A stretch of DNA of 64,000 bases, from the NCBI RefSeq assembly GCF_000407545.1, contig NZ_ASWH01000002.1, positions 434,001 through 498,000 on the forward strand, given 5' to 3'. Below the pieces are notes generated by a model. That model ran no database searches. It was not told the DNA's origin and worked only from the letters and a program-made list of their open reading frames with translations. The DNA is from Enterococcus gilvus ATCC BAA-350. GTDB lineage: Bacteria; Bacillota; Bacilli; Lactobacillales; Enterococcaceae. Position numbers and translations under genes: made by a program. Positions 34,232 to 44,432 of this stretch are shown one piece after another (positions within the stretch are counted from its first letter, which is position 1; each line of letters begins with the position of its first letter).

Positions 34232-35374
34232 ATGAGTCGCGAATTACTAAAAGAGCGTTATGAAAAAGAATTTGAAAAACTCCCCGACTTTATTCAAAAA
34301 TATTTATTGTACTTAGAAGCCATCCCCCGTTCTACCAATACGTTGTACGAATATGCCAAGGAATATCGCCGGTTTTTGACTTGGCTCTCTTCTGAAACGA
34401 TTATTCAAGTTGCTGATATCTCAACGATTCGGTTGGAAGATTTTGAAAGACTAAACAAAGACAACATCGTTTTATATAAGTCCTTTTTGAATCAATCCCC
34501 TAAGCGAACCTTCGAAGGCAGAGCCGAAAAAGATTTGGCACAAGCCCCCTTGACTGAACGAAACACACATCGCCTAAAAGTTACTGTTCAGCGTAGCATC
34601 ACTGCACTTCGTTCCCTGTTTAAATATCTCGCAAATGAAGAAATTGAAGAATTTGACGAGCAGCTTGGGGATTACGTGATACGGCCGATGTTGCGTAGAA
34701 ATATCATGGTGAATATCGAAAATGGCGGCGTCGACGCATCAGATGCCGTGCGGAAGGATAAAATCGAAAAAATGCTGTATTTAGATTCGGATGCGATTGA
34801 TTTTGTCGATTATGTTTATAGCGGCTACGGCACTACGTTGACCTCTCGTCAAGCCAAGACCGCCTATGAAAAAAATCGTATTCGAGACACGGCGATCTTA
34901 GCCCTCTTTCTTGGTTCGGGCATTCGGTTATCCGAATTGGTAAACACCAATGTCCATGATCTTAATTATGACGGCCTGTACATTCAAGTACAGCGAAAAG
35001 GCGATACACTTGACCACGCGATGATCTCACCCATTTTTATCGATTATATCCAAGAATACATCGATCAGCGGAAGTCGCTATACAATGCTGACGATTCCGT
35101 GGCCGCCTTGTTTCTGACCAAGCACAAAAATGTGGCTAAACGAATGGAGGGTGGTTCTATCGAAAAAATGATCGACAAATACTCCACCGCATTTGGAAAA
35201 CGCACCACTCCTCATAAGCTGCGCCACAGCGTCGGCACGATGGCCTTCAGAAAAACAAAAAATTTGAAAACCGTCAGCGAGATTCTCGGACAAAGCGGCA
35301 CCTCAGCGACAGAAATCTACACCCACATCGTCAAAAAAGAAAAACGGTCGGTGATCAATGATCTTTGGACGTAG
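34232..35374 (+). CDS. Tyrosine recombinase, XerS type (first copy)
   Basis: 380 residues. The N-terminal core-binding domain has TLYEYAKEYRRFLTWL, common to XerS. The catalytic domain has the Arg in GSGIRLSELVN, Lys in QVQRKGD, the HxxR box in TPHKLRHSVGT, and the tyrosine nucleophile in TSATEIYTHI. XerS acts alone at a difSL site in streptococci to resolve chromosome dimers. A second XerS-type gene lies 19 kb downstream, so one may have another role, such as a domesticated or element-derived recombinase. ATG follows AAAGGA at nine bases. A strong terminator follows. Confidence 0.85.
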   Translation: MSRELLKERYEKEFEKLPDFIQKYLLYLEAIPRSTNTLYEYAKEYRRFLTWLSSETIIQVADISTIRLEDFERLNKDNIVLYKSFLNQSPKRTFEGRAEKDLAQAPLTERNTHRLKVTVQRSITALRSLFKYLANEEIEEFDEQLGDYVIRPMLRRNIMVNIENGGVDASDAVRKDKIEKMLYLDSDAIDFVDYVYSGYGTTLTSRQAKTAYEKNRIRDTAILALFLGSGIRLSELVNTNVHDLNYDGLYIQVQRKGDTLDHAMISPIFIDYIQEYIDQRKSLYNADDSVAALFLTKHKNVAKRMEGGSIEKMIDKYSTAFGKRTTPHKLRHSVGTMAFRKTKNLKTVSEILGQSGTSATEIYTHIVKKEKRSVINDLWT

Positions 35375-35400
35375 ACTCTGATAGAAATTTGAAGTAAAAA

Positions 35401-35440
35401 AACAACGTACAATCTCATAATGCAGATTGTACGTTGTTTT
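35401..35440. terminator. Bidirectional terminator
   Basis: A perfect 15-bp stem (AACAACGTACAATCT with its complement) with an 8-nt loop, flanked by A5 on the left and T6 on the right, between convergent xerS and licT-like genes. Confidence 0.85.
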
Positions 35441-35472
35441 TTATAGAGCGGAAAATAAAACTGTTTGTATTC

Positions 35473-36309
35473 TTAGGTTGTGTGTTTCATTAATCGATTG
35501 ATATGAACCCCTAGATAAATAATCTCATCTTTAGGAATCGCGGTATGGTTGATAGTTTCGATATAGTTTTTGACCTTTCCAGCAATCTCCATCGCCGCAG
35601 GATATAAAATCCACATTTGTTCGTATAGTTGATCTTCCCCTTCCTCTAACAGTCCTTCTTCATATAAACGTTCCACAAAATAACGTACATGTGTAATAAA
35701 ACGAGAATAATGAATCGAAGAGGTATCAATTTCCTTTTGAATCGAGTAGCGGACCATATTCACGATCCCGCTGATCATTTTAGCGTATTTGAACCCATTA
35801 GCTTCAGAACCATCGGATTGTGCATTGATCAAATGAAACGCAATATTACTAGCCTCTTCTTTTGGAAGCTGAATCGCGTATTTCTTTTCTAGTAACGCTA
35901 GCGCCTGCTTACCAATCTCAAATTCTTTTGGGTAGTAATTTTTAATTTCCCAGTACAAACGATTCGCCACAACTAGTCCTTCTCTTGAGCGCTCAATCGC
36001 AAAATGCAAGTGGTCTGTTAACGTGAGATAGATATTACTGTTCAGTGTTTTTCCCAATTCGCGTTCTGCATTGAGGATAATATCACGTGAAATCTCAAAA
36101 AACTCAAAAGGAATTTCTCCGACTAGCTCAATGATTTGAGACATTTTTCTATCTTCCGCGGCTAAAAACATTTTGTCGACTTGATCGTCTGAAATTTGTT
36201 CGCCGACCTTTTTACCATAGCCAATTCCCTTACCAAAGGCGATGATTTCTTTTCCGTCGTCGTCTGCGAGAACTACGCTTGAGTTTAAGACTTTTTTGAT
36301 TAAAATCAC
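35473..36309 (-). CDS. BglG/LicT-type transcription antiterminator
   Basis: 278 residues from GTG 36309, with GAGGAGG seven bases upstream (the ATG frame start at 36327 precedes that site). Residues 1-55 are the RNA-binding CAT domain (IKKVLNSSVVLADDDGKEIIAFGKGIGYGKK), followed by PRD1 (DHLHFAIERSREG) and PRD2 (YVHxR-type HYSRFITHVRYFVERL and LGVHINRL). The histidines of both PRDs, targets of PTS phosphorylation, are visible. It is the last gene of the bgl operon and should bind the RAT in its leader at 39755-39784. Confidence 0.92.
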   Translation of the reverse strand: MILIKKVLNSSVVLADDDGKEIIAFGKGIGYGKKVGEQISDDQVDKMFLAAEDRKMSQIIELVGEIPFEFFEISRDIILNAERELGKTLNSNIYLTLTDHLHFAIERSREGLVVANRLYWEIKNYYPKEFEIGKQALALLEKKYAIQLPKEEASNIAFHLINAQSDGSEANGFKYAKMISGIVNMVRYSIQKEIDTSSIHYSRFITHVRYFVERLYEEGLLEEGEDQLYEQMWILYPAAMEIAGKVKNYIETINHTAIPKDEIIYLGVHINRLMKHTT

Positions 36310-36326
36310 ATGTTTTCCTCCTCGCA

Positions 36327-37790
<1,464 letters not shown>

Positions 37791-37808
37791 TTAAAAAAAA
37801 CTCCTTCT

Positions 37809-39644
37809 CTAAATCGTATTTATTGATAATACATTGGATTCGTTAGTTACATGCTGTGACTCGTTGACCGTCTGTACGTCAAATCGTTCGCCGTTGGTAA
37901 CAACACAAACAACGATTGGGTCAAATCCAGCATCCTGGATAGCATGGATATCAAATTTTACTAAAGGCGTTCCCTGAGTCACATGGTCTCCAGCGGAAAC
38001 GTACGCTTCAAAGCCTGTTCCTTTCATTTGTACGGTATCCAAGCCAATGTGAAACAGAACCTCTGCACCGTTTGACAATTTCATTCCAAGGGCATGTTTT
38101 GTTTCAAAAACCGTCGTGATCTCTCCGTTTTCTGGCGCATAAAGTATACCTTCTTCGGGAATAATCGCAAGACCTTTTCCTACCATTCCGCTAGAAAAGA
38201 CATCATCTTGAACCTCTGAAAGTGGAATAACCTGGCCTTTTACTGGACTTGATAGCCATTCATTCTGAGCCGTTGTCGATTTTGTTTCGCTTTTTTCTAT
38301 TGCCTTAGTGTCTTTATACAAGAAAAGTGCTGCTAGAAACGCTACTACAAAAGATGCACCGAATACTACAAACGCCCAAACTAAATTCATTTTATTATCT
38401 GGATCAGCAAACATAGTGATGCTGGCGATTCCCGGTCCAACCAAAGCAAATGCTTTGATTGCAAAAAGTCCCGCTATGGCGCCGCCTATAAAACTAGACC
38501 CCATTACTGCCATCAACACTTTTTTATGAAGAATAGTCACCCCATAAAGCGCTGGTTCTGTAATCCCAAACAAAGCCGAAATCCCTGCTGAGATAGCTGT
38601 CGAGCGTAGTTTCTTGTCTTTGGTTTTCAAACTAACTGCAAAACAAGCCCCAGATTCAGCGATGTTATGTGCTAATGAAGCGGGAAGATATAATAGCTCT
38701 GCACCTAGTTCTCCCATGGAAGATACCGCATAGGGGATCATCGCCTTATGCATACCCGTAACAACCATCAATGGCAAAATAGCTGCTAAGATAGCAGTTG
38801 CCACCCAACCAATTGTTGAGTACAGAGAGATAATCACGCTTGAGAACACCGTTCCAACATTGTACCCCAGTGGCCCTAAAATCAGCAGCCCAACCGGGAC
38901 TGTTATCAACATGCTCATCATCGGTACGAAGAAAATCCGTATCGCTTTAAAAGAATATTTCGTAAAGAATCTTTCCATCAATGAATAAAATAGAACGGTT
39001 AAAATTGCAGGGAACACTTGGGAGGCATAGGCAATATTCTCAATAGTAAAAGAGAAAAGTTTAGCACCCTCCGTTAACATCGTCGTCATTTCAGGCAAAA
39101 TCATCGCCCCAACGATAGAGACTGCAACTAGTTGATTCACCTTTGATTTGTTTGCCGTGGTTATCGCTACCAGAATAGGTAAGAAATACAATGGAGCACC
39201 ACCAATCAGATTCAATATCTGATATGTCTGACTTTGGTCGCTGAGTAAACCTGTCAATGATGCCAACATCAGTAACGATTTTAAAATTCCGCCACCAGCG
39301 ATGGCTGGAACTAATGGCTGAAATACAGAAATAACAAAATCAAGCAGAACCGCGCCAATTTTACGGTTCTTTTTAGGAACATCTCCACTGGTTGAAAAAG
39401 TATCCCCAACTAATTGGATGACTTCATCATAGACCTCGACAACATCGTTTCCAATGATCACTTGACATTGAACATTTAGACGAACACCAATGACACCTTC
39501 TATTGATTCTAGGGCGTCCTTATTGACTTTATTATCGTCCTTTAACGTAAAGCGCAAGCGCGTGGAACAATGTTCAATGTGAGAAATATTTTCTTTGCCG
39601 CCTATATTGTTAATAATTTGTTTTGCTGTTTCCCGATAGTTCAT
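37809..39644 (-). CDS. Beta-glucoside PTS permease, EIIBCA
   Basis: 611 residues in order B-C-A. The IIB Cys26 is in HIEHCSTRLRFTL; the IIC domain has about ten hydrophobic segments from residue 100 to 455; the IIA domain at 470-600 has the phosphorylated His532 in EVLFHIGLD. It takes up and phosphorylates beta-glucosides at the membrane. Its leader contains promoter, cre, RAT and terminator. AGGAG lies before the ATG. First gene of the operon PTS, glucosidase, antiterminator. Confidence 0.93.
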   Translation of the reverse strand: MNYRETAKQIINNIGGKENISHIEHCSTRLRFTLKDDNKVNKDALESIEGVIGVRLNVQCQVIIGNDVVEVYDEVIQLVGDTFSTSGDVPKKNRKIGAVLLDFVISVFQPLVPAIAGGGILKSLLMLASLTGLLSDQSQTYQILNLIGGAPLYFLPILVAITTANKSKVNQLVAVSIVGAMILPEMTTMLTEGAKLFSFTIENIAYASQVFPAILTVLFYSLMERFFTKYSFKAIRIFFVPMMSMLITVPVGLLILGPLGYNVGTVFSSVIISLYSTIGWVATAILAAILPLMVVTGMHKAMIPYAVSSMGELGAELLYLPASLAHNIAESGACFAVSLKTKDKKLRSTAISAGISALFGITEPALYGVTILHKKVLMAVMGSSFIGGAIAGLFAIKAFALVGPGIASITMFADPDNKMNLVWAFVVFGASFVVAFLAALFLYKDTKAIEKSETKSTTAQNEWLSSPVKGQVIPLSEVQDDVFSSGMVGKGLAIIPEEGILYAPENGEITTVFETKHALGMKLSNGAEVLFHIGLDTVQMKGTGFEAYVSAGDHVTQGTPLVKFDIHAIQDAGFDPIVVCVVTNGERFDVQTVNESQHVTNESNVLSINTI

Positions 39645-39700
39645 CTTTTCTCCTCATTTCATTTTATTTCGTTCTTTGATGGCCACTCAAACAACAAAAA

Positions 39701-39763
39701 GGCAGGACCAAAATAACCCTTCACTTTGCTTTAAACAAAATGAAGCCTTATTAAGGTCCTGCC
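39701..39763 (-). terminator. Leader terminator of the bgl operon
   Basis: On the reverse strand GGCAGGACC (RNA position 39763-39755) pairs with GGTCCTGCC (39709-39701), with further pairing inside, followed by five T. Its 5' arm overlaps the RAT, so the two structures exclude each other. Confidence 0.85.
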
Positions 39764-39784
39764 TGCATTACCAGTCACATGCCT
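39755..39784 (-). promoter_or_regulatory. RAT antiterminator target of the bgl leader
   Basis: The RNA reads AGGCATGTGACTGG, then TAATGCAGGCAGGACC, the pattern of LicT/SacY ribonucleic antiterminator sequences. Binding of the dephospho-active antiterminator would open the operon when beta-glucosides are transported. Confidence 0.8.
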
Positions 39785-39799
39785 GTTCGATTTAAAAGT

Positions 39800-39828
39800 A
39801 TCTTAGCACACAAAAATGAAAACGTAAA
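39800..39828 (-). promoter_or_regulatory. Promoter of the bgl operon
   Basis: Reverse strand: TTTACG at 39828-39823, 17-base spacer, TAAGAT at 39805-39800, about 16 bases before the RAT. Confidence 0.7.
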
Positions 39829-39830
39829 CA
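39817..39830. promoter_or_regulatory. cre site for CcpA
   Basis: TGAAAACGTAAACA fits the consensus TGNAANCGNWNNCA at every fixed position. It covers the -35 hexamer of the bgl promoter, which predicts repression when glucose is present. Confidence 0.8.
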
Positions 39831-39863
39831 TCTATTTTATTTATTTCTAGAAAAATCGAACTT

Positions 39864-40310
39864 TTAATAGATTCCCTTTTCGTTTTGCAGTGTGAGCACA
39901 TCTTCGTACAGCATCGCAACGTTGCCTTTGTAAAGCGACTGCCGGCTTGTCTGTTTGATTTTCTTTGGCAGGAGTGTCCGAATCTCCTCTTCATTAAAAC
40001 CAATTAGAAGTTTGCGTTCATCGAAAATAATTGGGCGTTTCACCAGTTTATGGTATTGACTGAGAAGCACCAGTAGTTGATTGAAGGATACGTCTTCAAA
40101 ATCGATGTTCAGTGATTTGTATGCTTTGGATTTTTTTGAAAGTATTGGATCGACACCGTTTGGGCACAGCGTGATCAATTGCCTCAATTCCTGTTGCGCC
40201 AAAGGCTCGTGGTCAATATTTCTCTCAACGTAAGGGATGCCGTACGCCTGAAACCAAGCCCTCGTTTTCCGACAGGATGTACAAGAATTGCCAATTAAAA
40301 TAGTCACCAT
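39864..40310 (-). CDS. Spx-family regulator (ArsC-like)
   Basis: 148 residues. The N-terminus ILIGNSCTSCRKTRAWFQAYG has the CXXC redox switch at Cys10 and Cys13, Gly51 sits at the position that contacts the RNA polymerase alpha C-terminal domain in Spx, and KRPIIF follows. Spx proteins bind RNA polymerase instead of DNA and activate thiol-stress genes. Enterococci usually carry more than one paralogue; the first residues read VTILIGNSC instead of the VTLYTSPSC of Spx proper, so this may be an accessory paralogue. It is monocistronic. Confidence 0.82.
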   Translation of the reverse strand: MVTILIGNSCTSCRKTRAWFQAYGIPYVERNIDHEPLAQQELRQLITLCPNGVDPILSKKSKAYKSLNIDFEDVSFNQLLVLLSQYHKLVKRPIIFDERKLLIGFNEEEIRTLLPKKIKQTSRQSLYKGNVAMLYEDVLTLQNEKGIY

Positions 40311-40402
40311 CGTGATTCCTCCTTTTTTCTATGATAAAAGAGAAAGCGGAGGATGGATTCTTCTATTTTTATTGAAAAAATAACTAAATTGTAGAAAACG
40401 GC

Positions 40403-41908
40403 TTATTCCTGACGCAGGTCAAAAATGTGATCGGATAACTGTTTGAACAGCTCTTTCATCTTTTTCGAGGTGATATTTCCATCAATTAAATAGACAATTC
40501 TCGTTGTTTCCGGCAAATGGGTTAGCGGACAGTCACTGATAACGATGTCGCACTGATTCATGGCTTTCTTCTTCAACAAGACATTCTTCGTCCCAAAGTG
40601 CTGCTCGATCTGGGAGCAAAGGTCGTCGTTGATATAATAATCCCTCGTAAAATTGACACCGATCACGAGCTTCTCTTTCTTTTTATAGCGATCGTAAATA
40701 TGGATCAGGTCCTCCAGCAGCCCCTGTTCACTTTGCTTATCCATGAAGGGATAGTCCGTTTTCTTCAAAGACTTGAATTCTTGATAAAAGGCTTCGATCG
40801 CCTCTTTTACCTCTTGGTGTTTCTTTTCAGTATAAATAAGGAAACTTGCCATCGTTGTGTTGGGATTGTTTTTACTCAGCACGTCATAATAAACTTGGTT
40901 CCGAATAAAATTTAAAGTATACAAAATGCGCTCATTTTCTGGAATGGTCAATTCGAATGCTTTTGAAAAGGTAGCGATCATCTCCTCTGCGTAGCGAAAA
41001 TAAAGTGTTTTTTCTTGCTGCAACACAGCGTATTGCTCGGCGTTGACGTCGCTTGTTTCGGTTTTTGACACCAGCAGACGTGACAGGATATTGATCGCCA
41101 TTCTTGCTTCATCGCTCAATGGAAGATTAGGCTTCAACAGGTCAAAGGTCGGGTGCGTAAACAATTCCACGTTCGGGATCTGTTGCAGCTGCCCGTGGAA
41201 TTTCGCTAAACTCGTAATCGGGAAATTTTTCAAACACAGATGGATCAACAAGTACAGCTTGTCCATCATGCCATTTTCTAGATGTTGCAGTACGTCTTTT
41301 TTAACATACAGATTCAGCGTATGAACGGCGTGCTGATAAGACTCGTCGGATGAGTGGATCGTTACATTGGAATGAATGTTCCAATAAATGTCGACCAGAC
41401 AATAATGCAGCTGAAGCTCGTTTCCTTTGATCGTTTTTTTACCTGGCTTTGAAAAGGTGATGGCGATCCCGTAATGGAAAAGAAACGCATTGATGTTTTT
41501 CATCCGAGAATAGATGTAGGAAACACTGAAATTGGTTTTCTCACTGATGCTTAAAATAGAATTGGTATCTTTTTTCAGCAGAGATACTAATATCAGGTAA
41601 TTCGTCGACTGCTCACAATAAGCCAGCAGCAAGCGGTAATAATACGTAGCCAGATCTGCATAAGGCACGTTGATTTTTACAAAATTCCCCTTTTTTAAAA
41701 TAGGCCGCTCACTTAACTGTAACGAAAGAATATCTGCTTCCAGCTCTTTCATATACAGGGTAAAATTCAGCGTGGATAGCTGAAACTCTTCAGTTAAATA
41801 ATCACGGGTAATATAAAAGGGATTATCCGAAAGAAATTGCAGGATCGCTAATTTGACTCGGCTCTTTTTATCTAAAAGATACTTGGTGATAAGTTCTTGA
41901 CTGTTCAT
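40403..41908 (-). CDS. Mga-like helix-turn-helix regulator
   Basis: 501 residues. N-terminal winged-helix elements (RVKLAILQFLSDNPFYITRDYL, then SISEKTNFSVSYIYSRMKNINAFLFHYGI), a long helical middle, and a C-terminal alpha/beta segment (KLVIGVNFTRDYYINDDL, CDIVISDCPLTHLPE) similar in plan to the EIIB-like end of Mga proteins. It differs in sequence from the regulator at 25938-27488. Target genes are not evident; the neighbours are an Spx paralogue and a metallophosphoesterase, both on the same strand. Confidence 0.72.
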   Translation of the reverse strand: MNSQELITKYLLDKKSRVKLAILQFLSDNPFYITRDYLTEEFQLSTLNFTLYMKELEADILSLQLSERPILKKGNFVKINVPYADLATYYYRLLLAYCEQSTNYLILVSLLKKDTNSILSISEKTNFSVSYIYSRMKNINAFLFHYGIAITFSKPGKKTIKGNELQLHYCLVDIYWNIHSNVTIHSSDESYQHAVHTLNLYVKKDVLQHLENGMMDKLYLLIHLCLKNFPITSLAKFHGQLQQIPNVELFTHPTFDLLKPNLPLSDEARMAINILSRLLVSKTETSDVNAEQYAVLQQEKTLYFRYAEEMIATFSKAFELTIPENERILYTLNFIRNQVYYDVLSKNNPNTTMASFLIYTEKKHQEVKEAIEAFYQEFKSLKKTDYPFMDKQSEQGLLEDLIHIYDRYKKKEKLVIGVNFTRDYYINDDLCSQIEQHFGTKNVLLKKKAMNQCDIVISDCPLTHLPETTRIVYLIDGNITSKKMKELFKQLSDHIFDLRQE

Positions 41909-41984
41909 TTGTGTCCGCCCCTTTACGTTTGATTCTATTCTAACGTAACAGAAGAGATTTCAACCAAGATGACGCCTAGCCTAA

Positions 41985-42794
41985 TTAAAAATGCAAATCA
42001 AAAACGGAAATTTCCGGCGGCACGCCAAATCGTGCGTGGATCGCAGTCGTTCCCAATCCTGTATTGACATACAATTTGCTGTGATCGCTAAGCTCGTATA
42101 GCCCTCGAACATATTTTTCCGCTAAAACATTTTTGACTTGGTAAAATGGCAAACGAACCTGTCCCCCGTGGCTGTGGCCTGCTAAAACAAGCTGGGTATT
42201 CGTTCCGACAAATTTGTCCGCTACATCAGGCTCATGGGTCAACAATACAGAGTAATCGTAGCGGTCACGATAGGACAATGTCGCCTCTACGGAGGGATTC
42301 CCCAGCAAAGAATCATCCAACCCGCCGATAAACAGCTTTTTGCCATTGGGCAGCGGCAGTGTTTCGCCGGCATTCGTTAACACTTCAAACCCTCCACGAT
42401 TCATCACACGTTCATAGATGTGTCCTGCACCGCCCCCATAATCATGATTGCCCCAAACGGCATATTTTCCAACCGTCGCGGTCATTTCTTTTAATTTCTG
42501 AATGATTTCCTCTTCATGGGCATACTTCGCGTAATTATCAAATAAGTCTCCAGTAAAGACGATGATATCTGGTTTCTCGCGGTTTACTTTACGGATCACC
42601 TTGTCTAAGCGCTTCGTTTCATAACTTTCGGATACTTGAATATCTGAGAGCTGTACTACCTTGAGCGCCTTAGGCTTGGTGCGATCCCCTAAATCTAGCT
42701 GATGAACGATCACGATATTAGGCTCGATAGCGAAGGCATAAATAGGCAATGAGAGCACAATCAGTACGACACCAAGGATGATTTTCTTGATCAT
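41985..42794 (-). CDS. Membrane-anchored metallophosphoesterase, YkuE-like
   Basis: 269 residues from ATG 42794 (GTG 42803 is an alternative that overlaps the upstream stop). One N-terminal helix, then a calcineurin-type fold: VVQLSDIQVS, VFTGDLFDN, YAVWGNHDYGGG, LLTHEPD and LVLAGHSHGGQVRLP. The metal-ligand His of the first motif, normally SDLH, is Gln here (SDIQ); other ligands are intact. Homologues act on phospholipid or nucleotide diesters at the membrane. The gene is coupled to a 45-residue membrane protein immediately upstream. Confidence 0.85.
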   Translation of the reverse strand: MIKKIILGVVLIVLSLPIYAFAIEPNIVIVHQLDLGDRTKPKALKVVQLSDIQVSESYETKRLDKVIRKVNREKPDIIVFTGDLFDNYAKYAHEEEIIQKLKEMTATVGKYAVWGNHDYGGGAGHIYERVMNRGGFEVLTNAGETLPLPNGKKLFIGGLDDSLLGNPSVEATLSYRDRYDYSVLLTHEPDVADKFVGTNTQLVLAGHSHGGQVRLPFYQVKNVLAEKYVRGLYELSDHSKLYVNTGLGTTAIHARFGVPPEISVFDLHF

Positions 42795-42799
42795 TTGTT

Positions 42800-42937
42800 T
42801 CACACCTTCCCTTTTTTGACCATCGGACGGACCGATTGGTAATCTTGCAAAATCAATAAAAGTAAGAGCCCTCCAACTACGATCAACGCAATGGATAAAC
42901 AGCCGATGATAAGCGTTCGTTTTGTTTTATTTGTCAT
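42800..42937 (-). CDS. Small single-helix membrane protein, 45 residues
   Basis: 46 codons from ATG 42937, with AGGAGGG six bases upstream. The protein has a basic start (MTNKTKRT), one long hydrophobic helix (LIIGCLSIALIVVGGLLLLL) and a basic end (RPMVKKGKV). The stop codon lies six bases before the ATG of the metallophosphoesterase and shares GTGTGA with the alternative GTG, so translation is coupled. Likely a partner or regulator of that enzyme; no family recognised. Confidence 0.65.
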   Translation of the reverse strand: MTNKTKRTLIIGCLSIALIVVGGLLLLLILQDYQSVRPMVKKGKV

Positions 42938-42990
42938 GTTCATCCCTCCTATGAGTAGAAGGATAAAAAACAATTATGCAAAACTTGTGC

Positions 42991-43024
42991 AAAAAAACAC
43001 CCCTTTAGAAAAAAGGATGTTTTC
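42991..43024 (-). terminator. Terminator of the two-component operon
   Basis: Reverse strand: AAACATCC and GGGGTGTTT arms around TTTTTTCTAAA, then seven T. Confidence 0.7.
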
Positions 43025-43037
43025 GTCGATGCTTTAG

Positions 43038-44432
43038 TTATTTTGTCTCGCTCGTTTCGATGGGAAAACGCAGAAGGACACGAAACCATCCGTTGTCTTG
43101 CTCCAACTGCAAGGTGCCGCCTAATGCATGGACCGTTTCTTGGACGATCGACAAGCCGAGCCCGGTTCCCGACAGGTGATGATTTCGAGAAGCTTCGCCC
43201 ACCACAAACGGTTCGAGCAAGTGAGAAAATTGCTCAGGAGTCATTGGCATTGCTTTGTTTTCAACGAGTAGCTGGTAATGAAAGCCGCTTCGTTTTCCCC
43301 GCATAATCAGGTGACGGTCAAGGCTGTATTTGATCCCATTTGTCAGCAGGTTGTTCAAAACGATTTGAAGGAGCGGCTCATTGGAAGACACCGTGCAAGG
43401 CTCGAGCCGTTCTTCTATCGAAAACTGGGGATCAAGCAGGCGATGTTGTTGCGCTTCTCTTTTTATAACATCTTCAATTGCCAGCGGTTGGAAAACCGGT
43501 GCTTCGTTCATTTGGCGACTATACGCCAAGAGATTCGTTACCAGCCCACTCATGTCCGATAGTTGCTGATCCATATCTTGAAGGAAGGTGGGATTTCCTA
43601 TTTCCATCTCTTCTCCATCCACTAGCAGACGCATGACAGCTAACGGTGTCTTCAATTCATGTGCGAGATTGCCTGAAAAATTCTTCAATCGCTCGTTACG
43701 TGCCGCCATTTCCAGCTCATGCTGCTGAAGGGATTGTTTCATACGGGCAATGGCGTGACTCAAGCTGCCTAATTCATTCTCTTCCGACGTGACTTCCTCT
43801 TCCGCAAAATCAAGCAATGAAATTTTCCGTGTCGTCTGTTCCAATCGTCGGATCGGCCAAATGATCTGATTCCGCACCAAGAGAACCACCGAACCGAATA
43901 CTAGCCCTAAAAAAAGCACGGTCGCTGCTATCAGGATCGGCAGTAGTGTACGAATCGCCGAGCTAAAAGCGGGGATACTTGTTCCAATTAAATAAACACG
44001 ATCCTTTTTTTGAAAGAACAGCGTGTAGAAATCGCTTTTCTGTTTGGTTTGTGCATACAGTCGCTGGACAGAACCGCCCGCCTGTACAGATTGGATCGTT
44101 GTCCGATCGACCCAAAAACGATTTAGAGAAATCCCCTCTTTGTCTAAACGAAAGGCCAAATCATTCGTCGCCTCTTCCTCGTGGGCGAATTCTTTAGCCG
44201 CTAGATCAATGACCACCACATCAGAAGAGGCGGAGGGGTTCTTTCCTTGCTGGATGCTCTTTTGCGTTTCTTTTACCGGCTGCTCCATTTTCCAATAATA
44301 ATAGGTCGGGAATCCCCATCGATAAAAGACGGCCAAGAGAACAACGATCATGAAAAAAATCACACTCACTCGAAGGACGAAGGACCGCGTCAGACTATTT
44401 TTTCGCTTCTTCAAAACGATACCCGATCCCAT
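43038..44432 (-). CDS. Sensor histidine kinase
   Basis: 464 residues: helix at 19-42, an extracytoplasmic sensor of about 115 residues, second helix at 160-190, HAMP (WPIRRLEQTTRKISLLDF), then the H box FSGNLAHELKTPLAVM with the phospho-His, N box LLTNGIKYS and G2 box SGTGLGLSIV. The G1 box (normally DNGxG) is replaced by ENKAMPM, so ATP binding may be modified. The ATG lies inside the response regulator gene, overlapping it by 38 bases; TTG 44414 is an alternative start. Signal unknown. Confidence 0.85.
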   Translation of the reverse strand: MGSGIVLKKRKNSLTRSFVLRVSVIFFMIVVLLAVFYRWGFPTYYYWKMEQPVKETQKSIQQGKNPSASSDVVVIDLAAKEFAHEEEATNDLAFRLDKEGISLNRFWVDRTTIQSVQAGGSVQRLYAQTKQKSDFYTLFFQKKDRVYLIGTSIPAFSSAIRTLLPILIAATVLFLGLVFGSVVLLVRNQIIWPIRRLEQTTRKISLLDFAEEEVTSEENELGSLSHAIARMKQSLQQHELEMAARNERLKNFSGNLAHELKTPLAVMRLLVDGEEMEIGNPTFLQDMDQQLSDMSGLVTNLLAYSRQMNEAPVFQPLAIEDVIKREAQQHRLLDPQFSIEERLEPCTVSSNEPLLQIVLNNLLTNGIKYSLDRHLIMRGKRSGFHYQLLVENKAMPMTPEQFSHLLEPFVVGEASRNHHLSGTGLGLSIVQETVHALGGTLQLEQDNGWFRVLLRFPIETSETK

